This document shows, piece by piece, positions 30,010-40,571 of a stretch of DNA of 64,000 bases. The notes below the pieces were generated by a model. That model did no database searches, had not been told where the DNA came from, and saw only the letters and a program-made list of their open reading frames with translations. The position numbers were made by a program, and so were the translations under genes. The stretch is from the NCBI GenBank assembly GCA_910579275.1, contig CAJTTO010000019.1, positions 7,124 through 71,123 on the forward strand, given 5' to 3'. The DNA comes from an uncultured Lachnospiraceae bacterium. GTDB taxonomy: Bacteria > Bacillota > Clostridia > Lachnospirales > Lachnospiraceae. How positions within the stretch are numbered: position 1 is the first letter of the stretch; each line of letters begins with the position of its first letter.

Positions 30010-30055
30010 GTGTATGTTCCTCCTGTTTTATGTTCCATACTTGTTGTTCTGCTTT

Positions 30056-30976
30056 CTATTTCAGTATTTCCCCAACGGACTTCGCAAGCCCCGCTACTCC
30101 TTGGATTTCCGAAGGAATAATAATCTTTGTCGCATTGCCGTTTGCAGCTTTCTCAAATGCCTCAAGTTTCTTGATGGTAAGTACTGCCTCATCTGCGCCT
30201 GCGTCCCTCAGGAATTTGATACCTTCCGCGTTTGCCATCTGAACAACACGGATTGCCTCTGCCTGACCTTCTGCCTCGCGGATTCTTTTTTCTTTCTCAG
30301 CTTCCGCGCGGAGAATCGCCGCCTGCTTTTCTGCTTCTGCCTCAAGAATCGCAGATTCTTTCTGGCCTTCTGCCACAAGGATTGTCGATTTCTTCTCACC
30401 TTCTGCACGGAGAATCGCCTCGCGGCGCTCACGCTCTGCCTTCATCTGTTTTTCCATTGCATTCCGAATTGCTTCAGGCGGAATAATGTTCTTTAACTCA
30501 ACGCGGTTTACCTTGATACCCCATGGGTCTGTGGCAACGTCAAGCGCGGAGCGCATATTTGTATTGATAATCTCCCTTGATGTCAGTGTCTGGTCAAGCT
30601 CCATCTCACCGATGATATTACGAAGTGTCGTCGCGGTCAGTTTCTCAATCGCCATAATAGGATTATCCACACCATATGCATACATCTTCGGATCTGTAAT
30701 CTGGAAAAATACGACCGTATCAATCTGCATCGTTACGTTATCCTTTGTGATAACGGGCTGTGGCGGGAAATCCACAACCTGTTCCTTCAGGTTTACTCGT
30801 TTCGCAACTCTGTCAAGAAACGGAACCTTGAAATGAAGCCCTACTCCCCATGTCGTATCATATCCACCAAGCCGCTCGATGACATACGCGTATGCCTGTG
30901 GAACAATCCGCACATTTGTCGCCAGAAGCACGATCATAATAAATAAAATAACCAAAAAAACTTCTACCATACTCAT
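30056..30976 (-). CDS. SPFH/band-7 membrane protein (QmcA/stomatin-like)
   Basis: A 306-residue protein with an N-terminal membrane helix (FLVILFIMIVLLAT), the SPFH domain (VERLGGYDTTWGVGLHFKVPF in part, LRNIIGEMELDQTLTSRE) and a long charged coiled coil rich in AEAEKQAAILRAEAEK-type repeats. Such proteins oligomerise and organise membrane microdomains or proteases. It overlaps the NfeD-like gene by 4 bp, the usual partner arrangement. Confidence 0.92.
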   Translation of the reverse strand: MSMVEVFLVILFIMIVLLATNVRIVPQAYAYVIERLGGYDTTWGVGLHFKVPFLDRVAKRVNLKEQVVDFPPQPVITKDNVTMQIDTVVFFQITDPKMYAYGVDNPIMAIEKLTATTLRNIIGEMELDQTLTSREIINTNMRSALDVATDPWGIKVNRVELKNIIPPEAIRNAMEKQMKAERERREAILRAEGEKKSTILVAEGQKESAILEAEAEKQAAILRAEAEKEKRIREAEGQAEAIRVVQMANAEGIKFLRDAGADEAVLTIKKLEAFEKAANGNATKIIIPSEIQGVAGLAKSVGEILK

Positions 30977-31422
30977 AACGTGTCCTCCCCCTCATACTTT
31001 TCAACAATTAATTTGACGCCCTTGATGTCAACAATCTTTGCAAGGCTTCCGGTCGCTATCCTGACTGTATCGTCGGCAGACCGCACTGTCCATTCCTGAC
31101 CGTTTACCACGGCACATCCTTTTTCCACAATATTGTCAACATCCTGTGTAATCCGTACTACTTTTCCGATAATACCCTCGTAATTCGTCCTTGTGCGCGT
31201 ATTGTTTATGTACTTTATCGCCCAAGGTCTTGTGAACACCAGCATACCAAATGATACCAATAAGAAAACTGTCAATTGGAGTATCAGGCCACCGCCGAAC
31301 ATTGCCACAATAATCGCAACCAGCGCGCCGATTGCAAACCAGATGGTCGTAAGTCCGACTGTCACAATCTCAATTATGATAAGGATTATCATAGCTGCCA
31401 GCCATACCATTGTATCGTTCAT
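30973..31422 (-). CDS. NfeD-like membrane protein
   Basis: A 149-residue protein with three or four membrane helices followed by a C-terminal OB-fold domain (GIIGKVVRITQDV, GCAVVNGQEWTVRSADD), the short NfeD1b form. It pairs with the downstream SPFH protein in membrane domain function. The start follows a GGAGG site. Confidence 0.9.
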   Translation of the reverse strand: MNDTMVWLAAMIILIIIEIVTVGLTTIWFAIGALVAIIVAMFGGGLILQLTVFLLVSFGMLVFTRPWAIKYINNTRTRTNYEGIIGKVVRITQDVDNIVEKGCAVVNGQEWTVRSADDTVRIATGSLAKIVDIKGVKLIVEKYEGEDTL

Positions 31423-31550
31423 CGGCTCTCCTCCTTTCCTGTCTGAATATTATTTTGCCAGAAAATAATTTGTCTTTTCTGTTACCTACACCTTACCGCA
31501 TAATTTCACTTGAGACAATAGGTTTTGCGTGAATGCAGTGATTTCCGTAT

Positions 31551-32108
31551 CTAATCGTTGATACCTTTCCTATATTCTTCCAGTTCTTTTTGGAATGCCT
31601 CTGTCTTATGATATCCGCAGGAAAACATTTCCGGACAAAATCCCCTGTAAATACACTCTTTTACCATACAGGAGGCCAGCTCCGGCTCGGTCTTTGCCAC
31701 CTCTTCCCTGACAAGCTCCCACGCTTCCCGTGTCTCAGGACTTGCACAGCTGCACAGACGCTTGCGGCTGATATTAATCAGTGCCTGAGCATCTGCCTCG
31801 CAGGCATGGTTGACAAGTGAACCCTGCGGCAGTTCATCCCTGCTGATTCCTGTCCTGTCGCTTCTCTGCGTTGACACCCAGTGCTCTATCCCTATTTTAT
31901 GCCGCACCATGTGCACACTTACCCACGATTTCAAATCTCGCCAGCGCCAGTAAAACTTCATGCGCCTTATCGGGGAATGCTCGGATATAATCAGTTGTCT
32001 TTTCCACTGCGTGTCGGGGTATCTTCCCGTTGTCTTATTAATCGTATTCATGGCAGAATCCTTGATATCCTGCCAGTTATCTTCATGTTTGAAATGGTCA
32101 ATCTGCAT
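31551..32108 (-). CDS. ThyX-like protein with altered signature motif
   Basis: A 185-residue protein resembling flavin-dependent thymidylate synthase in SWVSVHMVRHKIG, STQRSDR and VNHACEADAQALINISRKRLC (quoted in pieces). The canonical RHRxxS motif reads RHKIGIEHWVS here, and the protein is shorter than typical ThyX (about 220-250). It may be a divergent ThyX-fold enzyme, not necessarily making dTMP. A Cys-rich C-terminal section is present. It is adjacent to a DUF3783-like gene on the same strand. Confidence 0.6.
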   Translation of the reverse strand: MQIDHFKHEDNWQDIKDSAMNTINKTTGRYPDTQWKRQLIISEHSPIRRMKFYWRWRDLKSWVSVHMVRHKIGIEHWVSTQRSDRTGISRDELPQGSLVNHACEADAQALINISRKRLCSCASPETREAWELVREEVAKTEPELASCMVKECIYRGFCPEMFSCGYHKTEAFQKELEEYRKGIND

Positions 32109-32118
32109 CGTACCTCTC

Positions 32119-32553
32119 CTACTCCCTTTCTTTTTTTGCCGCCGATAATCTTTTTGCCGATCCTTCTATCTGCGCCCTCTCAGAGGAAAGCTCCCTGATG
32201 AGCTGGTACAATGTCCAGTTAATATTTCTTGGGGTCGTAACCGCCTTAAGCTTTGTCGGTGTAAGCCCTACGTTTTTATAGGAACGCAAAAATTCATCAA
32301 GTTTTTTGTCCGGAATTTCTGAAAAAATGATAATCTCCGGCATGCAGAATATTGCCGGCGCTTTCTCCGTCTGTGACAAATCAAATGGTGCAAGCTGCTT
32401 AATACCCGCAAGCTTCCCGACCTGCACGTTTAAATCCGAAGCTTTCAGCTGCTTTGTTTCTATCGCCATGCTCATGCCAATCACTTCAAGTTGTATTTTT
32501 TTCTTTTCATCCTGTACATAGTACAGAATCGTCCCTTTCATAGAATCTGCCAT
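32119..32553 (-). CDS. DUF3783-like protein
   Basis: A 144-residue protein with a MPEIIIFSEIPDKKLDEFLR block, followed by TPTKLKAVTTPRNINWTLYQLI in two pieces and a basic helical tail, the pattern of DUF3783 proteins. Function unknown. The ATG at 32553 has GGATGGGAACCATT upstream; an in-frame ATG at 32565 is less well placed. Stop and next start are 10 bp apart, so it is probably co-transcribed with the ThyX-like gene. Confidence 0.65.
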   Translation of the reverse strand: MADSMKGTILYYVQDEKKKIQLEVIGMSMAIETKQLKASDLNVQVGKLAGIKQLAPFDLSQTEKAPAIFCMPEIIIFSEIPDKKLDEFLRSYKNVGLTPTKLKAVTTPRNINWTLYQLIRELSSERAQIEGSAKRLSAAKKERE

Positions 32554-32665
32554 AATGGTTCCCATCCTTTCCCATATTTATTATGTAACGATTATAAAAA
32601 TTTATCAATCGCTCTTTTCAGTTCCTCTATCGAATCCATATCGTACATCGCCGTCGAAATTTTGG

Positions 32666-33856
32666 CTAGAGCGTGTTCAGAAGGAAGTCCGCCAGCACAA
32701 CATTACTGACATCAATTCCGGCATCCGTCAATCTGACCGAATCCCCCTCCTCTACCAGCATTCCCTGCCTTGCCCATCTTTGCAGCGTATCCCCGTAAAC
32801 CATCTCCATGCTGTTTCCGAAGCTCCTTGCAAACTCCCGCTTCGACACGCCCTGCATCATACGCAGTCCCAAAAACATAAATTCTTCCATCCAGTCTTTT
32901 TTTGACAGTTTCTCCGTCTCTCGCTGCGCTTCTCCATAAAGACACCTTTTTTCATCAGCGCTCTCACCGGAACCAGCAAACACGCGAAGATATTCCTCCA
33001 TATCCTCTGTATTCTTCCACCGCACATTCTCAAACAGCGAGGACGCCCCAAGTCCGAACCCTGCGTAATTTGCAGTATGGTCTATGCCGCGCTGCCAATA
33101 GATTTTGTTGTGCCTGCAGGTATATCCTTTTTTTGCATAATTTGATATCTCATAGCGCTGATAGCCATTTTCCGCAAGAATCTGTTTCGTCATCCGATAC
33201 ATCAGCCTGTCCGCGTCTTCGTCCGGAACAGGAGGATATTCTTCCAGCCTGTCGCAAAGCACAGTGCCTGGTTCAATGATAAGGCTGTACGCCGATATGT
33301 GTTCCGGCTTCAGGGCTGTTATCGTTTCAAGCGTCCGAATCCAACTCTCCGTAGTCTGCCCTGGCAGCGCGGACATCAGATCGATATTAATGTTCGCAAA
33401 GCCTGCGTCCCTTGCCCGATAATAGGTCTGCAAGAAATCCTCATATGTGTGAATGCGCCCAAGCAGCCTTAACTCCGTATTCTCAGCGGATTGCAAGCCA
33501 ATGCTCAGCCTGTTGGCGCCTGCCTTTCTAAGACGGCGCAGCTTATCCTCATCCGCTGTTCCCGGATTCATCTCCACCGTGATTTCCACGTCACAATTTA
33601 ATTTGTAATACTTCCGCAGGCAGTCAAGCACGCGCGCTATTTCTGAAGCCTCCAATATCGACGGCGTTCCGCCGCCAAAAAATACGGATTCTATACTGTA
33701 GTCCACGTAGCGGGCTGACTCATACTGGATTTCCTTTCGCAGGGCCTCCATATATTCCTGCTGCCTTGATTGTGTTGCTTGTTTCGATAAAAAATCGCAG
33801 TATACACACTTTTTTACACAAAAAGGGATATGAATATACACACCAAGCGAACGCAC
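32666..33856 (-). CDS. hemW: HemW-type radical SAM heme chaperone
   Basis: A 396-residue radical SAM protein with the IHIPFCVKKCVYCDF motif (CxxxCxxC, 4Fe-4S) near the N-terminus, GGGTPSIL, the EMNPGT strand and a C-terminal HemN-like domain. The residues fit HemW, a heme-binding protein related to coproporphyrinogen dehydrogenase, rather than HemN itself. It follows lepA by 33 bp, an arrangement widespread in Firmicutes. Confidence 0.92.
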   Translation of the reverse strand: MRSLGVYIHIPFCVKKCVYCDFLSKQATQSRQQEYMEALRKEIQYESARYVDYSIESVFFGGGTPSILEASEIARVLDCLRKYYKLNCDVEITVEMNPGTADEDKLRRLRKAGANRLSIGLQSAENTELRLLGRIHTYEDFLQTYYRARDAGFANINIDLMSALPGQTTESWIRTLETITALKPEHISAYSLIIEPGTVLCDRLEEYPPVPDEDADRLMYRMTKQILAENGYQRYEISNYAKKGYTCRHNKIYWQRGIDHTANYAGFGLGASSLFENVRWKNTEDMEEYLRVFAGSGESADEKRCLYGEAQRETEKLSKKDWMEEFMFLGLRMMQGVSKREFARSFGNSMEMVYGDTLQRWARQGMLVEEGDSVRLTDAGIDVSNVVLADFLLNTL

Positions 33857-33888
33857 TGTATTTCACACCCCTTTCTATCTACAGCTAT

Positions 33889-35706
33889 TTATTTAGAATC
33901 ATCCAGTTTCAATACGGACATAAATGCTTTCTGTGGTATCTCGACATTTCCTATCTGGCGCATGCGCTTTTTACCTTCCTTCTGTTTCTCAAGAAGCTTC
34001 TTCTTGCGCGTGATATCACCGCCATAGCACTTTGCAAGAACGTCTTTTCGCATTGCCTTGACCGTTTCCCTTGCTATGACCTTGCCGCCGACTGCTGCCT
34101 GTATCGGTATCTCAAAAAGGTGTCTTGGTATTTCATCCTTGAGCTTTTCGCACATCTTTCTTCCCCTGTCATATGCCGACTGCTTGTGAACGATAAAGGA
34201 CAGCGCGTCAACCTCCTCCTTATTGATAAGAATGTCAAGCTTGACAAGCTCCGACTGTTCATAGCCTTTGACATCATAGTCAAATGAAGCGTACCCTCTC
34301 GAGCGGGATTTGAGCGCATCGAAAAAGTCATAAATAATCTCGTTCAAGGGCAGTTCGTACCGCAGCACTGCCCTTGTCTCCTCCACGTACTCCATGCCAA
34401 GATACCGTCCGCGCCTCTCCTGACACAGTTCCATAATCGAACCAATAAACTCTGTCGTCACCATGATTTCGGCAGACACAATCGGTTCCTCCATATAGTC
34501 AATCTCCGACGGGTCAGGCAGATTGGAAGGATTTGTCAACTCAATCATTTCCCCATTTGTCTTATAAACCTTGTAAATTACACCCGGCGCTGTCGTTACA
34601 AGATCAAGATTGTACTCGCGTTCCAGCCTCTCCTGTATAATTTCCAGATGCAGCAGCCCCAAAAAACCGCACCGGAATCCAAATCCCAGCGCAATTGACG
34701 TCTCCGGCTCATAGAAAAGCGAAGCGTCGTTTAACTGCAGCTTTTCTAGCGCATCCCGCAAATCCGGATATTTTGCGCCGTCTGCCGGATACAGGCCGCA
34801 ATAAACCATGGACTGTACTTTTTTGTAACCCGGAAGTGGCTCTGCACAGGGATTATCAGCGTTTGTGACCGTATCGCCGACCGCCGTGTCCTTCACATTT
34901 TTGATGGATGCGGTAAGATAGCCAACCATGCCTGCCGACAGCTCCTCACAGGGGATAAACTGCCCTGCGCCAAAATAACCTACCTCCACAACATCAGCAG
35001 CAGCGCCTGTCGCCATCATCTTTATCTTTGTTCCCTTAGACACCGTTCCCTCCACAATACGGCAGAACACAATGACACCTTTGTAAGAATCGTACACAGA
35101 GTCAAAGATAAGTGCCTGCAGCGGATTGTCCACACGTCCCTTAGGCGCTGGTATCTTATGGATAATCGCCTCAAGTACCTCCTCAATCCCGACACCGTTC
35201 TTTGCCGATATCAGCGGGGCATCCTGCGCCTCAATGCCGATGACATCCTCAATCTCATTTTTCACCCAGTCCGGACGCGCACTCGGAAGGTCGATTTTAT
35301 TAATGACAGGAAAGACATCAAGGTCATGGTCAAGCGCCAGATAAACATTGGCAAGCGTCTGCGCCTCGATTCCCTGCGCCGCGTCCACGACAAGAATCGC
35401 CCCGTCACATGCTGCCAGTGCACGGCTTACCTCATAGTTAAAGTCAACATGTCCCGGCGTGTCAATCAGGTTAAAAATATATTCGTTCCCATCCTGCGCC
35501 TTATAGACCGTGCGGACAGTCTGCGCCTTGATTGTTATTCCCCGCTCCCGTTCCAGCTCCATGTTGTCAAGAATCTGATCCTGCATCTCCCTGCTTGTCA
35601 GAAGTCCTGTTTTTTCTATAATTCTGTCTGCAAGCGTGGACTTACCATGATCAATATGCGCCACAATGCAGAAATTCCTGATTTTACTCTGATCCATATT
35701 TGACAT
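33889..35706 (-). CDS. lepA: Elongation factor 4 (LepA)
   Basis: A 605-residue translational GTPase. G1 [10 protein letters not shown]3 DTPGHVDF, G4 NKIDLP, then domain II, the EF-G-like domains III and V and the LepA-specific C-terminal domain (ending with the [15 protein letters not shown] region). It acts on stalled ribosomes and initiation. The start at 35706 follows TGGAGGGAACA. Confidence 0.97.
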   Translation of the reverse strand: MSNMDQSKIRNFCIVAHIDHGKSTLADRIIEKTGLLTSREMQDQILDNMELERERGITIKAQTVRTVYKAQDGNEYIFNLIDTPGHVDFNYEVSRALAACDGAILVVDAAQGIEAQTLANVYLALDHDLDVFPVINKIDLPSARPDWVKNEIEDVIGIEAQDAPLISAKNGVGIEEVLEAIIHKIPAPKGRVDNPLQALIFDSVYDSYKGVIVFCRIVEGTVSKGTKIKMMATGAAADVVEVGYFGAGQFIPCEELSAGMVGYLTASIKNVKDTAVGDTVTNADNPCAEPLPGYKKVQSMVYCGLYPADGAKYPDLRDALEKLQLNDASLFYEPETSIALGFGFRCGFLGLLHLEIIQERLEREYNLDLVTTAPGVIYKVYKTNGEMIELTNPSNLPDPSEIDYMEEPIVSAEIMVTTEFIGSIMELCQERRGRYLGMEYVEETRAVLRYELPLNEIIYDFFDALKSRSRGYASFDYDVKGYEQSELVKLDILINKEEVDALSFIVHKQSAYDRGRKMCEKLKDEIPRHLFEIPIQAAVGGKVIARETVKAMRKDVLAKCYGGDITRKKKLLEKQKEGKKRMRQIGNVEIPQKAFMSVLKLDDSK

Positions 35707-35768
35707 TGTTCCCTCCATAAAATAAACATAACTTCCCACCGAACACAATGGTAACGTTTTCTTCTGCG

Positions 35769-37286
35769 TCAATCTTTTTTCGACAAGCTTTTCCGATAAA
35801 ACAGCCATATAATCAATAGCAGCAATGCAAGCAGTGCCACGCGGATTCCCATGGGCACATCATGAATGTCAAAGCACCTGACATTAATCCACATTTGATT
35901 AATCGCCTTGTTCGCATCCGCATCAAAATAGCGCATAATAGCTGTCCTGTCCATCACCTCCTGCGGCGGGTACTGGCTGTACAGCTGTCTGCCGATCTGG
36001 CTGGATGACGCTTCTAGTATATAATCTTTGTCACTATTGTCTCCGCTGAAAAAATAGCCTATGGGATATTCCATAATATCCCCGTCCTCCTCGCCGGCGC
36101 CGTAACACCAGTTCAGATATTCATATATCGTATCGTCACTTTCATTTCCGGCTATGGATGAAGTGTAGCCGATATAGTACATATTTCTGACCGCGTTGTC
36201 CGTCCTCGACAGGAAATTGACAAAAGCCTCCGCCGCGTGCTGTCTCTGCGCATTGCCGTCGATACCGCTTTTCAACATGACCCATCCGTCAAACCACAGG
36301 TTCGTGCTCTCCCTTGGCACGGCAAACTTTAATTCAAAACCGTCCGTATCCGCCTGATCCATGGCATACACCGCGTCGCCCGACCACTGGTAGTTGGCGA
36401 CAATCTTTCCGGTTATCATATCCGCTTTCCCACTGTCCGTCTCAAGCGAATACAGATTATCCATCAAGCCATTCAAAAGCTCCTGTGCCTGCGCGATTGT
36501 CTCCGGACTCACATCATTCATCATATCCGCAAGGCGTTCACGATAATCCGCCGCACGTACAAAATTGTCATCTGTCAGCTCATCCGCCTTTAAGATTCCA
36601 AGTGCCGCAAAATAAGAATCCCGCACGTTATCCTTGAGCGTAACCTGTCTGTGAAACTTCGGGTTGCGGAAAATCTCCCATGTTGATGCCTCATCCTCCG
36701 TCACAAGTGCCGGATTATACAAAACACCTGTAATCCCCCACATATACCCTGCGGCATACTTGCTCCAGCTCTCACCGTTTATCTCATTCGACTCAAGCGT
36801 CTCTCTGATATATGGCGAAACATTGTTAATATAATAGTTGTTTGCGTCCCCCTCCATATAAAAAGCGTCGGAATATGGCTGTAATCTGTCCTCCGCCATC
36901 AGTTTCATAATCATGTACTCTGACGGACAGACCAAATCATAAGTGTCCCCCAAATTCAGCTGGTTGTAGAGATCCTCGTTCGTTCCGAAACAGGAGTACT
37001 CCACGCGCACCTCCCTGCCGTATGTCTCCCTGTACCAGTCCTCAAACTCTTCATAAAGCGGTTTTTCCCCGAATATCACTGTTCCGCCGTCAAGCGTTAT
37101 TACTTCCTCATCATCCCACTCGCCGAGGTCAATATATTCCTCCCAGTTGCATACCCGCAAAATGACCGGTTCCTCACTGGCGCAGACGGTCTGCACCGGC
37201 ATTCGCAGCCATGATACGGAAAAGACACACACCGCAGATACCGTCAGCCAGACATTCCTGCGCAACCTGTTACCTATCTTTCTCAT
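35769..37286 (-). CDS. potD: Polyamine-binding protein PotD with C-terminal membrane anchor
   Basis: A 505-residue extracytoplasmic solute-binding protein of the spermidine/putrescine type: a signal segment, [42 protein letters not shown] and [11 protein letters not shown]. Unlike standard PotD (about 350 residues) it is long and ends in a membrane helix ([15 protein letters not shown]) with a basic tail, which would hold it on the cell surface instead of a lipid anchor. The start overlaps the end of potC by 17 bp. Last gene of potABCD. Confidence 0.9.
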   Translation of the reverse strand: MRKIGNRLRRNVWLTVSAVCVFSVSWLRMPVQTVCASEEPVILRVCNWEEYIDLGEWDDEEVITLDGGTVIFGEKPLYEEFEDWYRETYGREVRVEYSCFGTNEDLYNQLNLGDTYDLVCPSEYMIMKLMAEDRLQPYSDAFYMEGDANNYYINNVSPYIRETLESNEINGESWSKYAAGYMWGITGVLYNPALVTEDEASTWEIFRNPKFHRQVTLKDNVRDSYFAALGILKADELTDDNFVRAADYRERLADMMNDVSPETIAQAQELLNGLMDNLYSLETDSGKADMITGKIVANYQWSGDAVYAMDQADTDGFELKFAVPRESTNLWFDGWVMLKSGIDGNAQRQHAAEAFVNFLSRTDNAVRNMYYIGYTSSIAGNESDDTIYEYLNWCYGAGEEDGDIMEYPIGYFFSGDNSDKDYILEASSSQIGRQLYSQYPPQEVMDRTAIMRYFDADANKAINQMWINVRCFDIHDVPMGIRVALLALLLLIIWLFYRKSLSKKD

Positions 37287-38088
37287 TGCCTGCACCTGCC
37301 CTCTTCTCGTTTTCGTTTCCAGTGACATTCATAAGAATCACCATCAGTACAACCGCCGCAAATATAATCGTGGAAAGCGCCCAAAGCGCCGTCTTGATTT
37401 CCGTCTGCGACCCTCGTGTTGCGTTTACCACGTAAGTGCTAATCGTGTCAAACGTGGCCGGCTTGGTATAGCTGGTAATAAAATAGTCATCCAGCGACAG
37501 CGTAACTGCCAGCGCAAAACCGGAAACCACACCCGGAAAAATCTGTGGCAGCACGACGCGCCACAGCGCCATTGCCGGCGATGCCCCCAAATCAAGCGCC
37601 GCCTCATACAGGCTGTTATCCATCTGCTTAAGCTTTGGCACAACGGATACATACACAAAAGGCGCCTCAAGAACAACATGACCGATTACCAGCGAAACAA
37701 AACTACTCTTGTCCACGCCGCACGCACCGATTAACAGAATACAAAGGGAAAATGCAGTCACAACCTCCGCATTGACGACAGGTACCTTATTCAGGGAACC
37801 CACGATCAGATTTCCGAATCGGCCTGAATAAAAGACGCCGACTGCCCCCAGTGTGCCAAGTATCGTGGATATAAACGCAGAACCGACTGCAAGAATCAGC
37901 GTGCCTGCTATCATATCCCTCAGTTCGGGCTTCTCAAACAGTGTCACATAATTCTGCACCGAAAAACCACGAATCGCACCTATATTTGCGGAATCCGTAA
38001 AGCTGTACACAGCCAGCACGATAATCGGCAGATACAGCACTACCATCATAAGCGCAAGAAATATTGTACGAAAAGCCTTTCTCATCAA
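37270..38088 (-). CDS. potC: Spermidine/putrescine ABC permease PotC
   Basis: A 272-residue permease with six membrane helices and the EAA-type loop (EAALDLGASPAMALWRVVLP). Second permease subunit of the polyamine importer; overlaps potB by 4 bp. Confidence 0.93.
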   Translation of the reverse strand: MMRKAFRTIFLALMMVVLYLPIIVLAVYSFTDSANIGAIRGFSVQNYVTLFEKPELRDMIAGTLILAVGSAFISTILGTLGAVGVFYSGRFGNLIVGSLNKVPVVNAEVVTAFSLCILLIGACGVDKSSFVSLVIGHVVLEAPFVYVSVVPKLKQMDNSLYEAALDLGASPAMALWRVVLPQIFPGVVSGFALAVTLSLDDYFITSYTKPATFDTISTYVVNATRGSQTEIKTALWALSTIIFAAVVLMVILMNVTGNENEKRAGAGNEKDR

Positions 38089-38888
38089 CCTATCACTCCT
38101 CCTCTGCTGCTGCCCGCATCCTCGTCCGCATACCGGTTGGTAAACATCGTAAATACAAGGATGATTACCAGAAGAATCAGCGCGATCATGGAACCGTTGT
38201 GCCAGTCATAGGCACTGAAATAAGCGCCAATCAGGCTTCCCATAATATACGTACTGTTGTAGAGCATGTCAAGCACAACATAGTTTGTCATAGAAGGCAG
38301 GAATACCATTACAATACCGCTTATAATACCGGGAACAGACAGCGGGAATGTCACCTTCAAAAACGTCCGCAAGGTATCTGCACCCAAGTCCGCCGCAGCC
38401 TCCAGCAGACTGTTGTCGAGCTTTTCTAACGTCGTATATATCGGAAGAATCATAAACGGCAAAAAATCATACGTCATACCAATGAGCGTGTTCAAAAACG
38501 GGTGGAAGGCAAGATTTCCCTCTATCACCGTAAGGATTTCTTTCAGCGCAGTAATTCTCAGTGTAAAATTAATCCACATCGGCATCACAAAAACCATAAG
38601 TATCACTGCCTTATGCTTGAACCTGCTTCTTGCCAGAATATATGCAATCGGATATGCCAGCAGAAGGCAGCAGCAGGTTGTCGCCACGGCAATTCCCAGA
38701 CTATATGCAAGTGTACCAATAGTGTTGGGGCTGGAAAAAAAACGCGTGAGGTTTGCAAGGGTAAGCTGCCCCTCCCCGTCTGTAAACGCATAATATATAA
38801 TCACAACCAGCGGCGCAAACACAAAGCATACCAAAAACAACCCATATGGTATGCAAAGCTGGGATCTCTGAAAACGCAGTCTATTCAT
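38085..38888 (-). CDS. potB: Spermidine/putrescine ABC permease PotB
   Basis: A 267-residue permease with six membrane helices and the EAA loop (EAAADLGADTLRTFLKVTFP). Together with PotC it forms the channel energised by PotA. It starts 10 bp after the potA stop. Confidence 0.93.
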   Translation of the reverse strand: MNRLRFQRSQLCIPYGLFLVCFVFAPLVVIIYYAFTDGEGQLTLANLTRFFSSPNTIGTLAYSLGIAVATTCCCLLLAYPIAYILARSRFKHKAVILMVFVMPMWINFTLRITALKEILTVIEGNLAFHPFLNTLIGMTYDFLPFMILPIYTTLEKLDNSLLEAAADLGADTLRTFLKVTFPLSVPGIISGIVMVFLPSMTNYVVLDMLYNSTYIMGSLIGAYFSAYDWHNGSMIALILLVIILVFTMFTNRYADEDAGSSRGGVIG

Positions 38889-38898
38889 CCGCTCCTCC

Positions 38899-40347
38899 TT
38901 ATTTCTTGATGGAATAGTGGAACTTGTCTTCCGGTATCAAAAGGCTCACATAATCGTCCATATTCCAGAGATACTCGTCATCGACAATAAAATCTTCATC
39001 TTCCTCGGTGCGTACCACATAACTATAATGGTCTCCCTTATATATCAAGTTGATAATATGCCCCCTGAGGATTCCGGCTTCCTTGTCATCACTCATCGTA
39101 ATATCATCCGGTTTTACAGACACAATCACTTTGATTCGCTCCGGCTCAATCACATCGCCATGTGCATCTATCAGCGTCCCATCTGTGTGAAACGAAGTGC
39201 CTGCTATCAGGGAAGTCATGTCACAAGGGAGCATCCCATTGAGAAAATGAAGTCTGTATTCTTTGTCCACACCGGACTCGATACGGTTTATGGTGTCTTC
39301 CGCTATCATGATGTGAATGCCTTCTGGCTCAATGTCCAGTCCGACCTCTGCATTTAAGTCTGCCTTTCTTGTCGACTGTACCACAATTTCATTTTTTCCG
39401 GACTGCACTGCAATTTCGTAGTGAACGCCTTTAAAAATGACAGAAGTGACAATTCCCCTGATAATTCCCTTATCCGGAGCTGTAATCGAAACATCCTCCG
39501 GCCTGACCACTGCATCGATCATCGTGCCGTGCTCAACGTCATCCACACATTCAAACTCCGCCCCGCAGAAGCGCACCCTGCATTTTCCGGTCATAATGCC
39601 GCTAAAGATATTGCTTTCCCCGATAAAATCAGCTACAAAGGCATTTTTCGGCTCATTATAAATGTCTTCCGGCGTACCAACCTGCTGAATCTTTCCCTCT
39701 GACATAACGACAATTTTGTCAGACATAGTAAGCGCTTCCTCCTGATCATGCGTCACATAGATAAACGTAATTCCAAGCTTTTCATGCATACGCTTTAGCT
39801 CAAGCTGCATTTCCTTTCTCATCTTCAGATCCAGTGCTCCCAGCGGTTCGTCGAGAAGCAGTATCTCCGGCTCATTGACAATCGCCCTTGCAATGGCAAT
39901 ACGCTGCTGCTGTCCTCCGGAAAGCGTGTGTATCTTTCGATCCTCAAAATCCTCAAGGTCTACCATTTCCAACGCTTTTTTGACCTTTTTTACAATCTCC
40001 GCCTTGGGAAGCTTCTTTAATTTAAGCCCGAATGCAATATTTTCAAATACGTTCAGGTGCGGGAAAAGGGCATATCGTTGGAATACGGTGTTAATCGGAC
40101 GCTTATTGGGCGGCAAATCACGGATGTCCCTGCCATTTAACAAAAGCTCCCCTTCCGTGGGCTTGTCAAAGCCAGCTATCATGCGCAGTGTCGTGGTCTT
40201 GCCGCAGCCCGACGGTCCCAGAAACGTCACAAATTCTCCCCGCTGTATTGTGAGGTTAAAATCATCAACAACACGAAAGCCGTCATCGAAAGTACGGCTG
40301 ATATTTTTTAATTCTATAATATTATCGCCTGATGTTTTTTTATTCAA
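38899..40347 (-). CDS. potA: Spermidine/putrescine ABC ATPase PotA with duplicated TOBE region
   Basis: A 482-residue ATPase: Walker A GPSGCGKTT, signature TLSGGQQQRIAIARAIV and Walker B ILLLDEPLGALD. The C-terminus is about 120 residues longer than usual. It carries two similar TOBE-like parts (RPEDVSI...FKGVHYEIAV and KPDDITM...YKGDHYSYVV), apparently a tandem duplication. A TTG start at 40347 is preferred because GGGGAGG lies 7 nt upstream. First gene of the polyamine operon. Confidence 0.9.
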   Translation of the reverse strand: MNKKTSGDNIIELKNISRTFDDGFRVVDDFNLTIQRGEFVTFLGPSGCGKTTTLRMIAGFDKPTEGELLLNGRDIRDLPPNKRPINTVFQRYALFPHLNVFENIAFGLKLKKLPKAEIVKKVKKALEMVDLEDFEDRKIHTLSGGQQQRIAIARAIVNEPEILLLDEPLGALDLKMRKEMQLELKRMHEKLGITFIYVTHDQEEALTMSDKIVVMSEGKIQQVGTPEDIYNEPKNAFVADFIGESNIFSGIMTGKCRVRFCGAEFECVDDVEHGTMIDAVVRPEDVSITAPDKGIIRGIVTSVIFKGVHYEIAVQSGKNEIVVQSTRKADLNAEVGLDIEPEGIHIMIAEDTINRIESGVDKEYRLHFLNGMLPCDMTSLIAGTSFHTDGTLIDAHGDVIEPERIKVIVSVKPDDITMSDDKEAGILRGHIINLIYKGDHYSYVVRTEEDEDFIVDDEYLWNMDDYVSLLIPEDKFHYSIKK

Positions 40348-40508
40348 TGCCTGTCCTCCCCTGTACAAAAGGAACTGTTTTTAAACAACTTTATGGTTCC
40401 CTGCGATTGTTCTTCTTTTGCATAAATTTCATAACGCATCACTTTGTAGTGTATCATATCTTCGGGATAATTGCTACTGTAAAAATTTTTTAAACTTACA
40501 TAAAGCAT

Positions 40509-40537
40509 ATGAGCGTTGCCGGACCGGCAGCGCTCAT
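40509..40537 (-). terminator. Terminator after the amino-acid ABC operon
   Basis: A long GC-rich hairpin (ATGAGCGCTGCCGG with CCGGCAACGCTCAT on the minus strand, one mismatch). The T-rich part comes about 25 nt later, so efficiency is uncertain. Confidence 0.6.
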
Positions 40538-40571
40538 GTTATGTTTCCTCATAATTCTATTTTCATTCTGT

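Noticed and set aside
32655..32680. Link between the CTAGAGCGTGTT at the end of hemW and the repeat at 56670
   Set aside because: Similarity is limited to about 12 bp and lies at a coding end without the second arm.
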